Shown here piece after piece: positions 36,603 through 45,270 of a stretch of DNA of 50,644 nt (position 1 is its first letter; each line of letters starts with the position of its first letter). The notes under the pieces were generated by a model. The model saw only the letters and a list, made by a program, of their open reading frames with translations. It made no database searches and was not told the origin of the DNA. The position numbers and the translations under genes are program-made. This DNA comes from an uncultured Clostridia bacterium (lineage in GTDB: Bacteria > Bacillota > Clostridia > Oscillospirales > Ruminococcaceae): assembly GCA_944387915.1 (NCBI GenBank), contig CALXGT010000061.1, positions 1-50,644 of the forward strand. The letters run 5' to 3'.

Positions 36603-36706
36603 AGCAACCTATTCTGTCAAAAAAGGAAGATGAATAAGTGCCAAAGTGTCCGCCAGAAAAGAAAGCGGCGATTATGGACGCGCTGAAACATTTTCAAATA
36701 ACCTAA
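36589..36706 (+). pseudogene. Decayed remnant of the rlmD C-terminal extension
   Basis: In the +1 frame relative to rlmD, 36589-36633 reads MAESKATYSVKKGR then stop. From 36641 another frame reads PKCPPEKKAAIMDALKHFQ, then IT and stop. From memory, both pieces match the start and end of the C-terminal extension of clostridial RlmD-like proteins. The middle (roughly half) appears deleted and the junction with rlmD is frameshifted. No start signal supports independent translation. Confidence 0.7.
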
Positions 36707-36715
36707 TAAAAAACA

Positions 36716-36756
36716 AAAACACGGATGATTCGCCGCTTGGCGATCATCCGTGTTTT
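36716..36756. terminator. Bidirectional terminator
   Basis: Perfect 14-bp stem AAAACACGGATGAT/ATCATCCGTGTTTT with an inner CGCC/GGCG stem, A run before and T run after, between rlmD and the ROK gene. The gap 36757-36882 shows no gene. Confidence 0.92.
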
Positions 36757-36882
36757 GCTTTACACAAATTTTTTAACTATTTTCTTTTAAGAAGTCTATC
36801 TTCGGCCAAGTTAAGGTAACCCTGGCGAGAGTAGAAAGCGAATACGCAAAACGAATCGCGTCATGCTTAATCGATATGGCGC

Positions 36883-38016
36883 TTAGATTTCACTGACATA
36901 CTGTTCGATAAAATGCAATGCGGATCCCACAGCGGCGGACTCCGTTTTAAATGTGCAAACAGACAAAAAATCGGCATTGTCGGAAAATGGATCCAAAAGC
37001 GCAACCTTTTCGCGCAAAACATCAAGGTACTGATCCAGTTCTTCTCCGATGCGGCCGCCGAGCACAATGTTACAGTCAAACAGCATGCGAATATTATGGA
37101 TAGCCAAAGAAAGGTTACACAGATACTCTTCCCAAACGAGCTGCGCCTGTTTATGATGCTGGTGAAGCAGATAAAAAAATTCTTTGAGATCTCCATCGCT
37201 GATGCCAATCAAGGCTTTCGCTGAACAGTATGGATCCATGCAGCCGCGCTTTCCGCAGTAACATTGTCGTCCATTGGCAACCAACTTCATATGACCGATT
37301 TCCGCGCTGCGGTGATTGCATCCGGGGTATACCGAGGAGTCAATCAGTATCGCGCCGCCGATGCTGTAGCTGAGAAACATATAAAAAAAGGTTTTATCCT
37401 TTTTGTTTTGCCAGCTTTCCGCAAACGCAGACGCAATGGCATCGTGGTAGAGATGGATCGGGTACGGAATATACGGCGCAAATTCCTCCCGCGTAAGACG
37501 GTCTACCTCCAAAACACGGCAGTAGTAGCTTGTGGACAGATCCGCGCTAATCAAACCGGGAATGGAAATTCCTACGCCGAGAATACTCGACGGGTCTATG
37601 TTGGCGGCATAGATCAGTTCATCTACCAGCTTTCCAATGCGGCTATAGTACTCCGGTGTCTGGGAAAATACCAGCTTAACGCGTAGATTTCCGATGATTT
37701 CGCCGCGAAGATTGATAGCTACCGCCACCACATGATTGCGGGAAATATCCAGACCGATGGCGGTGCGCGCATTGGCAATGATCGCATAGGTTTTGGCTTT
37801 TCGGCCTCCGGTATTGCTTTGCATACCGGCTTCCCGAATCAATCCGTCTTCTAACAGCTTATTGAGATTTTGCACCACTGTCGGCAGGCTAAGTCCCAGC
37901 CCGGTAACGATACTTTGACGCGAAAGTTCCCGGTTTTCCCGCAACAGACTGTATATATTATTGCGATTGTAGCGCTTCAATTCGAGAGATGGAACTTTTA
38001 AGGAGCTTGTATTCAC
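36883..38016 (-). CDS. ROK-family transcriptional regulator
   Basis: 377 residues. N-terminal winged helix (about residues 12-70: LSRQSIVTGLGLSLPTVVQNLNKL), then a ROK sugar-kinase fold with GVGISIPGLIS and the zinc motif CYCGKRGCMD. XylR/NagC-type members repress sugar operons and release DNA on sugar binding. It is divergent from the dehydrogenase/kinase operon, separated by two promoters and a strong inverted repeat, so it most likely controls both directions. Start: GTG at 38016 with AGGA about 10 nt upstream is chosen; a GTG at 38025 is also in frame but sits on the ribosome site. Confidence 0.88.
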   Translation of the reverse strand: MNTSSLKVPSLELKRYNRNNIYSLLRENRELSRQSIVTGLGLSLPTVVQNLNKLLEDGLIREAGMQSNTGGRKAKTYAIIANARTAIGLDISRNHVVAVAINLRGEIIGNLRVKLVFSQTPEYYSRIGKLVDELIYAANIDPSSILGVGISIPGLISADLSTSYYCRVLEVDRLTREEFAPYIPYPIHLYHDAIASAFAESWQNKKDKTFFYMFLSYSIGGAILIDSSVYPGCNHRSAEIGHMKLVANGRQCYCGKRGCMDPYCSAKALIGISDGDLKEFFYLLHQHHKQAQLVWEEYLCNLSLAIHNIRMLFDCNIVLGGRIGEELDQYLDVLREKVALLDPFSDNADFLSVCTFKTESAAVGSALHFIEQYVSEI

Positions 38017-38066
38017 TTCAATCACATCCTGTTTCCGTTTTGAAAATGCAGTATTTCTTTACGAAT

Positions 38067-38095
38067 ATTATAAAATAGTTTTATAAAAATAGCAA
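38067..38095 (-). promoter_or_regulatory. Promoter of the ROK regulator gene
   Basis: On the minus strand: TTGCTA, 17-nt spacer, TATAAT. The -35 box lies inside the inverted repeat at 38078-38112. Confidence 0.7.
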
Positions 38096-38112
38096 TAATA
38101 TTTTTATAAAAC
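38078..38112. promoter_or_regulatory. Perfect 14-bp inverted repeat, likely ROK operator
   Basis: GTTTTATAAAAATA (38078-38091) and TATTTTTATAAAAC (38099-38112) are exact reverse complements with a 7-nt spacer. It covers the -35 region of the regulator's own promoter. Confidence 0.7.
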
Positions 38113-38174
38113 CTACAAGGATACCCCGTTAAAATACAATAAAATTCTCTTGCATAATTGTAAAGGTACTCATA

Positions 38175-38203
38175 TTGACAAAAAAAGGAAGCGTTGCTAT
38201 AAT
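38175..38203 (+). promoter_or_regulatory. Consensus promoter of the dehydrogenase/kinase operon
   Basis: TTGACA, 17-nt spacer, TATAAT: full consensus. Such a strong promoter fits a gene set held off by a repressor. Confidence 0.88.
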
Positions 38204-38209
38204 CATTAC

Positions 38210-38231
38210 ATAAAACAGATATATAAAACAG
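38210..38231 (+). promoter_or_regulatory. Tandem ATAAAACAG repeats at the transcription start
   Basis: ATAAAACAG occurs at 38210-38218 and 38223-38231, 13 bp apart, just downstream of the -10 box. ATAAAAC also occurs in the inverted repeat at 38078-38112, so these may be secondary repressor sites. Confidence 0.45.
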
Positions 38232-38267
38232 GTTAAATAAAAAGGAGCCTTTGGTTGTCCCTACAAA

Positions 38268-38354
38268 ATGTATGATTCCGCTGTTTTAGGTGAAAGCGTG
38301 ACGATAACGTTGAGCTGTTTTCGAATCATTTCATCTGGGATAGTGTATTTGTGA
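38268..38354 (+). other. Short reading frame in the operon leader, possible gene remnant
   Basis: 28 codons, MYDSAVLGESVTITLS and onward to a stop. An AAAGGAG site at 38242-38247 lies too far upstream of this ATG, but 7 nt before a TTG that opens only six codons. The N-terminal pattern YDxAVLGES resembles the start of PfkB-type sugar kinases; this is a weak hint of a lost first gene. The leader from promoter to dehydrogenase is about 175 nt long. Confidence 0.3.
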
Positions 38355-38386
38355 GCAGCCGTTAACTATTTGAAGGAGTGATTTTG

Positions 38387-39472
38387 ATGGAAAATATAGT
38401 TTTGCCCAAAACGATGAAAGCTTTGGTTGCTTACGGAAAAGGCGAGTACCGTTTGGAAACGGATTTTCCCGTTCCTGAGTGTGGACCGGATGACATTCTC
38501 ATCAAAACAGAAGCCTGTGGCATCTGCGCCGGTGATTTAAAATGCATGCATGGTGCGGAGCGCTTCTGGGGAAATGAAACGGAACCGTCCTGGGTTCGTC
38601 CTCCCTTTATTCCCGGCCATGAATTTTTTGGTAAGATCGTAAAAGTCGGTGAAAACGTTAAGGATTTTGAGGTGGGAGATCGGGTGACTGCCGATCAGAT
38701 TGTTCCGTGCGGAGAATGTAAATTCTGCAAGTCCGGACGGTACTGGATGTGTCAGCCCCATGCGACGTTCGGTTTCCAAAAAGAGAACAACGGGGGCATG
38801 GCTGAATATGTGCGCTATCCCAAGACTGCCGTTGTCCATAAAGTGCCGAAGGATATGCCTATGGAGCAAGCGCTGCTCATCGAACCCTATGCCTGCTCGA
38901 AGCACTGTATCGACAGAGCGCAGATTACCAACGAGGACGTCGTTGTCATTTCCGGCGCCGGCACCCTTGGCTTGGGTATGGTTACCTACGCGCGCATGAA
39001 AAACCCGGCTAAGCTGATCGTCCTTGATATGAAGCAGGAACGTCTGGACAAAGCGTTGGAATTTGGCGCCGACTTGGTATTGAACCCCGGCGAGACCGAC
39101 GTTACCAAGGCGGTAATGGACTTGACCGACCAGTACGGCTGCGATATTTACATTGAGTGTACCGGCCATCCATCCAGCGTAAATCAGGGCTTACAGATGA
39201 TCCGGAAGCTGGGACGTTTTGTGGAGTTTTCCGTATTTGGCGAAAGCGTCACCGTAGACTGGTCCATCATCGGCGACGGCAAAGAGCTGGATGTTTTGGG
39301 CGCGCATCTGTCCCCTTATTGCTTCCCCTTTGTCATCGATCATATCTATGACGGCACATTGAAAACCGATGGCGTTGTCACCAGCGTCTTCTCCATCGAC
39401 GAGTGGGAAAAGGCTTTCGAGTATGCCACCGGTAAATACGGAGATTTCAAGGTGGCTTTCCGGTTTGACTGA
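38387..39472 (+). CDS. Zinc-dependent medium-chain dehydrogenase (polyol/threitol-type)
   Basis: 361 residues. Catalytic zinc ligands in EACGICAGD and IPGHEFFG; structural zinc loop CGECKFCKSGRYWMC. The Rossmann fold has VVISGAGTLGLGMVTYA with an acidic residue at the end of strand 2 (LIVLDMKQERL), favouring NAD. Context (ROK regulator and ketose-kinase-like gene) suggests oxidation of a sugar alcohol to a ketose; the exact polyol is unknown. GAAGGAG lies 9 nt before the ATG; an in-frame GTG at 38378 overlaps that site and is not used. Confidence 0.87.
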   Translation: MENIVLPKTMKALVAYGKGEYRLETDFPVPECGPDDILIKTEACGICAGDLKCMHGAERFWGNETEPSWVRPPFIPGHEFFGKIVKVGENVKDFEVGDRVTADQIVPCGECKFCKSGRYWMCQPHATFGFQKENNGGMAEYVRYPKTAVVHKVPKDMPMEQALLIEPYACSKHCIDRAQITNEDVVVISGAGTLGLGMVTYARMKNPAKLIVLDMKQERLDKALEFGADLVLNPGETDVTKAVMDLTDQYGCDIYIECTGHPSSVNQGLQMIRKLGRFVEFSVFGESVTVDWSIIGDGKELDVLGAHLSPYCFPFVIDHIYDGTLKTDGVVTSVFSIDEWEKAFEYATGKYGDFKVAFRFD

Positions 39473-39559
39473 TAACCCGGTTTCGCATCCAATCACAGCA
39501 GTCTGCTGTCTGCTGATTACAGATGAAGGCTGAGGAGATTGGTTTACAGTTCAATTTCT

Positions 39560-39591
39560 GGCAGTCACTTAAGGTGGCTGCCTTTTCTTTT
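39560..39591 (+). terminator. Hairpin between the dehydrogenase and kinase genes
   Basis: GGCAGTCAC/GTGGCTGCC stem (one G-T pair) around TTAAG, followed by TTTTCTTTT. It probably lowers kinase expression relative to the dehydrogenase. The whole gap 39473-39670 holds no gene; TCTGCTG is repeated in tandem at about 39503. Confidence 0.7.
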
Positions 39592-39670
39592 ACAGCGAAG
39601 GGATTGAATGATTCACGGCGCCTTTATTTATTTTGCGGCTCTGTGGACATCGTCAGAGAAAGGAGCATGT

Positions 39671-41266
39671 ATGAATCAGAAAGAATGGATCGAATCAGGA
39701 AAGACGGTTCTTGGCATTGAATTAGGTTCCACCAGGATCAAGGGTGTTTTGACCAACCTACAGGGAACGGTTTTGGCCGTTGGAATCCATGAGTGGGAAA
39801 ATTCATTCGTTGACGATATCTGGACCTACAGCTTGGATGAAATTCATACCGGTATCCGCCATTGTTACCAGACCCTAAAGCGAGCAGTGCAAGAACAATA
39901 TGGTATTGTGCTGCGAACCATCGGCGCCATCGGTGTCAGCGCTATGATGCATGGGTATATGGCGCTGGACAAAGACGGCAACCAGCTGGCGCCATTCCAA
40001 ACCTGGAGAAACACCAACACGCAAAGGGCGGCGGATGAACTGACTGAGCTGTTCGCCTTTAACATCCCTCTGCGCTGGTCCATCGCCCATCTGTACCAAA
40101 GGATTCTGGACAAAGAGGAGCATGTAAACCATCTGGATTACGTATCGACGCTCAGCGGCTATATTCACTGGAAGCTCACCGGCAAACGTGTGGTGGGCGT
40201 CGGCGACGCGTCCGGCATGTTCCCGATTGACTCGGATACCTGTGACTACCAGGAAACGATGGTTCAAAAATTTGACGCGTTAATAAAAACGCATGGATTT
40301 TCGTGGCATCTTCGGGACATATTTCCCCAGGTGCTCTGCGCGGGACAAAACGCCGGCTCACTAACCGAAGCAGGCGCGGCGTTTTTGGACGAGGAAGGCG
40401 ATTTGCGGGCGGGAATTCCGATGTGCCCGCCGGAGGGAGACGCGGGAACCGGTATGGCGGCGACCAATTCGGTAGCTCCCAGAACGGGAAACGTGTCCGC
40501 CGGAACCAGCACGTTCGCTATGATTGTACTGGAACACCAGTTAAGTAAAGTACACCGGGAAATCGATATGGTTACCACCCCTTCCGGATTTCCCTGCGCT
40601 ATGTCCCATGCGAATAACGGTACATCCGACCTGAATGCGTGGGTGGGGCTGTTTGGGGAATTTTGTCAGCTTATGGGGGTACCGGCGGATCTTGGTACGC
40701 TGTATGAAAAGCTGTATCTCCATTCCCTGGCGGGCGACGAGGATTGCGGCGGATTGCTGGCATATGGGTACTACTCTGGTGAAAACGTTACGATGATTAA
40801 CGAGGGACGACTGGCATTTCTCCGTACGCCGGAAAGCAAGTTTACCCTTGCCAACTTTATGAGAACCCATCTCTACACTTCTTTGGGAGCTGTCAAAATC
40901 GGATTGGATATCCTATTGGACGAAGAAGGAGTCAAAGTAGATCGGATTACGGGACATGGCGGCTTTTTCAAAACCAAAGGCGTGGGACAGCGTTATCTCG
41001 CCGCAGCAGTCAATGCGCCGGTTACCGTCATGGATACAGCCAGCGAAGGCGGCGCTTGGGGAATTGCCTTATTGGCACTGTATATGTTGGAAAAAAATCC
41101 GGAAGAACAGCTGGAAGATTTCTTGAATACAAGGATTTTCAGCGGCTTATCCGGCGAAACGTTACTTCCCTGTCAACAAGACGTAGAAGGATTTCGAGTA
41201 TTTATGGAGCGTTATCGCGCGGGACTTTCCATTGAAAAATGCGCAATCGATATTATGAAATGGTAA
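39671..41266 (+). CDS. FGGY-family carbohydrate kinase
   Basis: 531 residues. First phosphate motif [13 protein letters not shown] near residue 15; [13 protein letters not shown]; second-domain motifs [12 protein letters not shown] and [12 protein letters not shown]; ending with [20 protein letters not shown] and [15 protein letters not shown]. The length and pattern are nearer to ribulokinase/xylulokinase-type members than to glycerol kinase. It likely phosphorylates the ketose made by the dehydrogenase, feeding the pentose phosphate pathway. No sugar transporter is in the operon. AAAGGAG precedes the ATG. Confidence 0.86.
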   Translation: MNQKEWIESGKTVLGIELGSTRIKGVLTNLQGTVLAVGIHEWENSFVDDIWTYSLDEIHTGIRHCYQTLKRAVQEQYGIVLRTIGAIGVSAMMHGYMALDKDGNQLAPFQTWRNTNTQRAADELTELFAFNIPLRWSIAHLYQRILDKEEHVNHLDYVSTLSGYIHWKLTGKRVVGVGDASGMFPIDSDTCDYQETMVQKFDALIKTHGFSWHLRDIFPQVLCAGQNAGSLTEAGAAFLDEEGDLRAGIPMCPPEGDAGTGMAATNSVAPRTGNVSAGTSTFAMIVLEHQLSKVHREIDMVTTPSGFPCAMSHANNGTSDLNAWVGLFGEFCQLMGVPADLGTLYEKLYLHSLAGDEDCGGLLAYGYYSGENVTMINEGRLAFLRTPESKFTLANFMRTHLYTSLGAVKIGLDILLDEEGVKVDRITGHGGFFKTKGVGQRYLAAAVNAPVTVMDTASEGGAWGIALLALYMLEKNPEEQLEDFLNTRIFSGLSGETLLPCQQDVEGFRVFMERYRAGLSIEKCAIDIMKW

Positions 41267-41333
41267 AGACGATTTGGCGTTTTTTGCGGTAACGATCATC
41301 TCGAGATGATTTTAAAACCGCGGACGTAAAGAC

Positions 41334-41372
41334 AAAAGGCAATCGATTTTTGTTAAAATCGATTGCCTTTTT
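41334..41372 (+). terminator. Terminator after the carbohydrate kinase
   Basis: Perfect 17-bp stem AAAAGGCAATCGATTTT/AAAATCGATTGCCTTTT around TGTT, ending in a T run. Confidence 0.93.
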
Positions 41373-41633
41373 GGTTGCGAGTGAAATTCTATGTGAAAAG
41401 GAAAAAGCAAGAAGCCTTTTGCATAAAGGCTCGAAAGCGAATAGTATCCGTTCTTATGAGAAGCCCTCGACACAATATTTTGTGGCAGTTCCCTTAAAAT
41501 ATCGTCCGCTTCCCATTGACAAAAGAGGTTTCGGCGATACAATATACAAGGAGAGTCTAATTTGGATATATTGTTGAGAATCTTTTAAAAATTATCGCGA
41601 AACTCCTAAAAAGGACCTGAAGGAAGTGACCCT
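41373..41633. other. Intergenic region upstream of the first MATE gene
   Basis: No gene seen. It holds an AGCCTTT/AAAGGCT hairpin at 41413-41431, a CACAA-tatt-TTGTG palindrome at 41471-41484 and the promoter at 41516-41543. The leader from the promoter to the ATG is about 85 nt. Confidence 0.5.
41516..41543 (+). promoter_or_regulatory. Promoter of the first MATE gene
   Basis: TTGACA, 16-nt spacer, TACAAT. Confidence 0.7.
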
Positions 41634-42974
41634 ATGCCCTCAAAAACCGACCTGACGGCCGGTCCTATTGTCTCTACCATGCTGCGGTTTGCCATGCCGA
41701 TGATCTTAGGCAATTTACTCCAGCAGTTTTACAACGTGGCGGATACCTTTATCGTAGGCCGGTTTTTAGGCGCTGACGCCTTAGCGGCGGTAGGCTCATC
41801 CTACGCACTGATGACCTTTTTGACATCCATCCTGTTAGGAATGTGCATGGGGAGCGGCGCGCTGTTTTCGATCCGCTTCGGCCATCGGGATTGGGACGGT
41901 CTTCGCCGCCAGATTGCCCTTTCGTTTGTACTGATCGCCGGCTTCACTTTACTATTAAACCTATTGGTGTTTGCCCTCATCGATCCGATGATGAACCTGC
42001 TTTCCGTTCCCAAGGAAGTGTACCCACCCATGCGCCGATACCTTTGGATTGTCTTTTTCGGCATCGGAGGGACTTTTTTGTATAACTACTGCGCATCGCT
42101 CTTGCGGGCGGTAGGCAATTCCTCCGCGCCGTTATTCTTTTTGGGAATTGCCGCCGGATTAAACATTGTTTTGGACATCGTATTGGTGGTGGGGATTCCC
42201 TTCGGCGTAGGCGGCGCCGCCTTCGCGACCAGCTTTTCCCAATGGGTGTCCGGCGTCGGACTATTTTGGTACACCGTTAGAAAAATGCCCCAGCTTTGTC
42301 CCCGAGCCGGAGACTTGCGCTTTGAAAAAGATCGGGTTTTGGAAATTAGCCGTTTTTCCCTGCTGACTTGCGTACAGCAATCCGTGATGAATTTCGGGAT
42401 CCTGATGGTCCAGGGACTGGTCAACAGCTTCGGCGCCGCCGTTATGGCGGCCTTCGCCGCCGGCGTCAAGATCGACTCCTTCGCCTATATGCCGGTGCAG
42501 GATTTCGGCAACGCCTTTTCCACCTTTATTGCTCAAAATTACGGCGCGGGGAAAGTGGATCGGATCCAAAAAGGGTTAAAAAGCGCCCTCCTTTGCACAG
42601 TGACCTTTTCCCTTTTGGTATCCGCTTTGGTTTTTATATTCGCCAAACCGTTGCTGCTGCTTTTTATTCAGCCAACGGAAACCGAAATTCTCGCAATAGG
42701 CGTCGAGTATCTCCGGATCGAGGGCGCCTTTTATTGGGGAATCGGCGGATTGTTTCTCCTGTACGGCCTTTACCGGGCAATTGAACGCCCGGGAGTGTCC
42801 TTGATCCTGACGGTGATCTCTTTAGGGACTCGAGTGGCTCTGGCCTATATTTTATCCGCGATTCCTGCCGTGGGCGTCGTGGGGATCTGGTGGAGCGTGC
42901 CCATCGGCTGGATGCTGGCCGACCTGGTTGGATGGATTGTGTACCAAAGGGTAAAAAAAGTAAAAAGATCGTAA
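41634..42974 (+). CDS. MATE-family efflux transporter
   Basis: 446 residues with about 12 membrane segments. The MATE start pattern is clear: LRFAMPMILGNLLQQFYNVAD, GRFLGADALAAVGSSY, and the second-half repeat FSLLTCVQQSVMNFG with FGNAFSTFIAQNYGAGK. MATE proteins export cationic or hydrophobic compounds using sodium or proton gradients; the substrate is unknown. GAAGGAAG precedes the ATG. Confidence 0.93.
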   Translation: MPSKTDLTAGPIVSTMLRFAMPMILGNLLQQFYNVADTFIVGRFLGADALAAVGSSYALMTFLTSILLGMCMGSGALFSIRFGHRDWDGLRRQIALSFVLIAGFTLLLNLLVFALIDPMMNLLSVPKEVYPPMRRYLWIVFFGIGGTFLYNYCASLLRAVGNSSAPLFFLGIAAGLNIVLDIVLVVGIPFGVGGAAFATSFSQWVSGVGLFWYTVRKMPQLCPRAGDLRFEKDRVLEISRFSLLTCVQQSVMNFGILMVQGLVNSFGAAVMAAFAAGVKIDSFAYMPVQDFGNAFSTFIAQNYGAGKVDRIQKGLKSALLCTVTFSLLVSALVFIFAKPLLLLFIQPTETEILAIGVEYLRIEGAFYWGIGGLFLLYGLYRAIERPGVSLILTVISLGTRVALAYILSAIPAVGVVGIWWSVPIGWMLADLVGWIVYQRVKKVKRS

Positions 42975-43072
42975 CCATTTTTGTCATCCCACCGGGATCC
43001 TATGGGATCCGCGATGCGCGGTTTGCCCTCAATATACGGTAAGAGCGCGAACCAAAAAAGGAGGAAACCCAA

Positions 43073-44305
43073 TTGAAAAGAACCTTTATTTCCCGCCTGC
43101 TTCGATACGTTGTTACGTTTATATTGCTGGTGGCGGTTTTTACACTGACGTTAACGCTGGTTTTTTGTATTCCAAACGAAGCGGTGCTCTCCAATCAACA
43201 AACCGCTATCGCGTATCTGCAACAGGAAGGCAGTTATCCCCAAATCTATTTTGAAACCAATGCGGCCCAATTGGATAACTACACCGATGAACTGATGATG
43301 AAAACCGCCACCGCGGACGATGGTCTGAACCCCCTGCAAGCCGCCATGAGCATGAAAAACTACGCCCGATATTGGCATGGATATCAACTGCTGCTGCGGC
43401 CGGCGCTGATCTTTTTTAATTATGAACAGATCCGGTACGGCTATATTTTTGCCTTTTTCCTGCTGCTGACGGCTGTGCTGCTCGCGCTGCAAAAAAAGCT
43501 TGGAAGACGGGCGGCTTTCGCGTTTATCGTGTCCTTGTGCGCCCTCTATCCCCTGAGCATCCCCGCTTCGATGCAGTTTTCCCACGTTTTTCTATTGACC
43601 TTCGCGGGAATCCTGATACTCTTGCGCTGGTATTCCCCCGGCAGCAAACGGGATCTCTGCATGTTTTTCCTGGTCATGGGCATGGTCGTCAATTTCGTCG
43701 ATTTATTAACGGCGCCGTTAATCACATTAGGAGTACCTTTGTTGATCTATTTCTGCCTAGAACTGCAAGAAGGGGTCGTTAAAAGCTTCCTGCAACGGTT
43801 CCGGACGCTGGTGACCGCCTCGCTGGCGTGGGGATTGGGCTACGGAGGCTGCTGGCTTTCCAAATGGCTATTGTCCTCATTCATCCTCAAACAGAACGTT
43901 GTAGCGGACGCTTTGGAGTCTATGCTGTTCCGCATGGGCGGCAATGAAAACTATCCTCTGGACCGCGGAGTGATGATGCGTAAAAATTTAGAACTGCTCT
44001 TTTCCGAAACGGGAAAGCGGCTCTGCCTTATCTGGATACTGGTGCTGGTGGTACTGGTTTTGCTTATGATTTGCTTCCACCGGGAAAAGCAAGCCATCCT
44101 TTGCGGCTCCTTTTTCCTAATCATCGCGCTATATCCGTACGCATGGTTTTTGGTATTGGCCAATCATTCCGATATCCACGCATGGTTTACCTACCGGATC
44201 CAGCAAATCGCGATTTTGGGCATCGCGCTGTTTTTGCTGTACACAACGGATTGGAAACGCTTTGGGACCGTTTTACGTAACCATTTGCCTTATAAAAAAG
44301 GGTAG
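43073..44305 (+). CDS. Unrecognised multi-pass membrane protein
   Basis: 410 residues from a TTG start with GGAGG 8 nt upstream. A membrane segment at about residues 10-33 is followed by an outside stretch (about 35-115) with MKNYARYWHGYQLLLRPAL, then eight or so further segments up to about residue 395. The layout, one segment plus extracytoplasmic loop plus many segments, recalls lipid-linked sugar or GT-C type enzymes, but I cannot assign a family. It follows the MATE gene by 98 nt without an obvious promoter or T-rich terminator, so it may be co-expressed. Confidence 0.75.
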   Translation: MKRTFISRLLRYVVTFILLVAVFTLTLTLVFCIPNEAVLSNQQTAIAYLQQEGSYPQIYFETNAAQLDNYTDELMMKTATADDGLNPLQAAMSMKNYARYWHGYQLLLRPALIFFNYEQIRYGYIFAFFLLLTAVLLALQKKLGRRAAFAFIVSLCALYPLSIPASMQFSHVFLLTFAGILILLRWYSPGSKRDLCMFFLVMGMVVNFVDLLTAPLITLGVPLLIYFCLELQEGVVKSFLQRFRTLVTASLAWGLGYGGCWLSKWLLSSFILKQNVVADALESMLFRMGGNENYPLDRGVMMRKNLELLFSETGKRLCLIWILVLVVLVLLMICFHREKQAILCGSFFLIIALYPYAWFLVLANHSDIHAWFTYRIQQIAILGIALFLLYTTDWKRFGTVLRNHLPYKKG

Positions 44306-44361
44306 TATTCCGACTTTGCGGCTTTCCCGTTACAAAATATCCTTTTGACCGTATTAAATCT

Positions 44362-44402
44362 AACCTTCGCGGAGAAACGCTGACGTGGTATCCGCGAAGG
44401 TT
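44362..44402 (+). terminator. Hairpin terminator after the membrane protein gene
   Basis: Perfect 12-bp stem AACCTTCGCGGA/TCCGCGAAGGTT with a 17-nt loop and short TTGTT tail. Confidence 0.6.
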
Positions 44403-44485
44403 TGTTATGGTATCCAAAATCTATGGGAGACACAGCGTTAAAAGGTCGCCTTTTGCCGCAATTGCGCGCTAAAACAAAATCCTGC

Positions 44486-44514
44486 TTGACACCAAAAAAA
44501 ATTGATTGCACAAT
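44486..44514 (+). promoter_or_regulatory. Promoter of the peptidase C26 gene
   Basis: TTGACA, 17-nt spacer, CACAAT, 30 nt before the TTG start. Confidence 0.55.
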
Positions 44515-44544
44515 AGAAAGAAAACGAAAAAAGGAGTGCTTACT

Positions 44545-45270
44545 TTGTTCAATCATAAGCCTGTTATCGCCATCAGCTGTACCACCAACGGCGCGGGATT
44601 GACTGACTCTCCTGCCCGCACCATCCACAATCCCATCGCCTACTCCAACGCAATTGCCGCGGCGGGCGGCATTCCCGTCCTCTGCCCGGAATGCGGCGTC
44701 GAAGACTATACCTGTCTTTGCGACGCCCTGCTTTTGTCCGGCGGCCAGGATCTCTCTCCCGACTTTTACGGTGAGGAAATCTTAAACGACTCGGTGAAGG
44801 TGGACGCAATCCGGGACGCCTATGAGATGGAACTTTGCCGGGCGTTTCTTTCCAAAAACAAGCCTATTTTGGCTATTTGCCGAGGGTTCCAGCTTTTAAA
44901 CGTAGCCTTAGGCGGAACCCTTTACCAAGACCTCAATACACAGTTAGGTTTTGTCCATTTCGAGCCTTCCATCCGGCATCCCTTTTTCGCCGCACCGGAT
45001 TCCGTCCTTTACCGGCTGTACGGCGAGCGCTTTCTCGTCAATTCCACCCACCATCAGGCGGTGCGGGACTTGGGAAAAGGATTGCGGGCTACCGGTCATT
45101 CCGTGGAAGGGATCGTGGAAAGCTACGAATCCGAGGATCCCGGATTGTTGATCTGGGGGACACAGTTTCACCCCGAGCGGTTGACCGGCGCCCAATGGGA
45201 CGAACGAACTCCAGATTTTGCTTCTTATTTTGCGGCGTTTTTGGAGGAAGTGGCTCATAAGGCGATCTAA
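44545..45270 (+). CDS. Class I glutamine amidotransferase-like hydrolase (peptidase C26, PuuD-like)
   Basis: 241 residues from a TTG start with AAGGAG 8 nt upstream. The nucleophile is Cys112 in AICRGFQLLNVALGG, with His209 and Glu211 in TQFHPE completing the triad. LLLSGGQDLSPDFYG is the family's second signature. Relatives split gamma-glutamyl bonds, for example gamma-glutamyl-GABA in putrescine breakdown. No other Puu gene is nearby, so the substrate is open. Its stop overlaps that of the convergent second MATE gene by 4 nt. Confidence 0.9.
   Translation: MFNHKPVIAISCTTNGAGLTDSPARTIHNPIAYSNAIAAAGGIPVLCPECGVEDYTCLCDALLLSGGQDLSPDFYGEEILNDSVKVDAIRDAYEMELCRAFLSKNKPILAICRGFQLLNVALGGTLYQDLNTQLGFVHFEPSIRHPFFAAPDSVLYRLYGERFLVNSTHHQAVRDLGKGLRATGHSVEGIVESYESEDPGLLIWGTQFHPERLTGAQWDERTPDFASYFAAFLEEVAHKAI

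Noticed and set aside
41312-41542. 76-codon minus-strand open frame downstream of the carbohydrate kinase
   Set aside because: It crosses the terminator hairpin; no ribosome site or recognisable domain.
42995-43020. GGATCC-containing inverted repeat between the first MATE gene and the next membrane protein gene as a terminator
   Set aside because: The stem is short and no T run follows.
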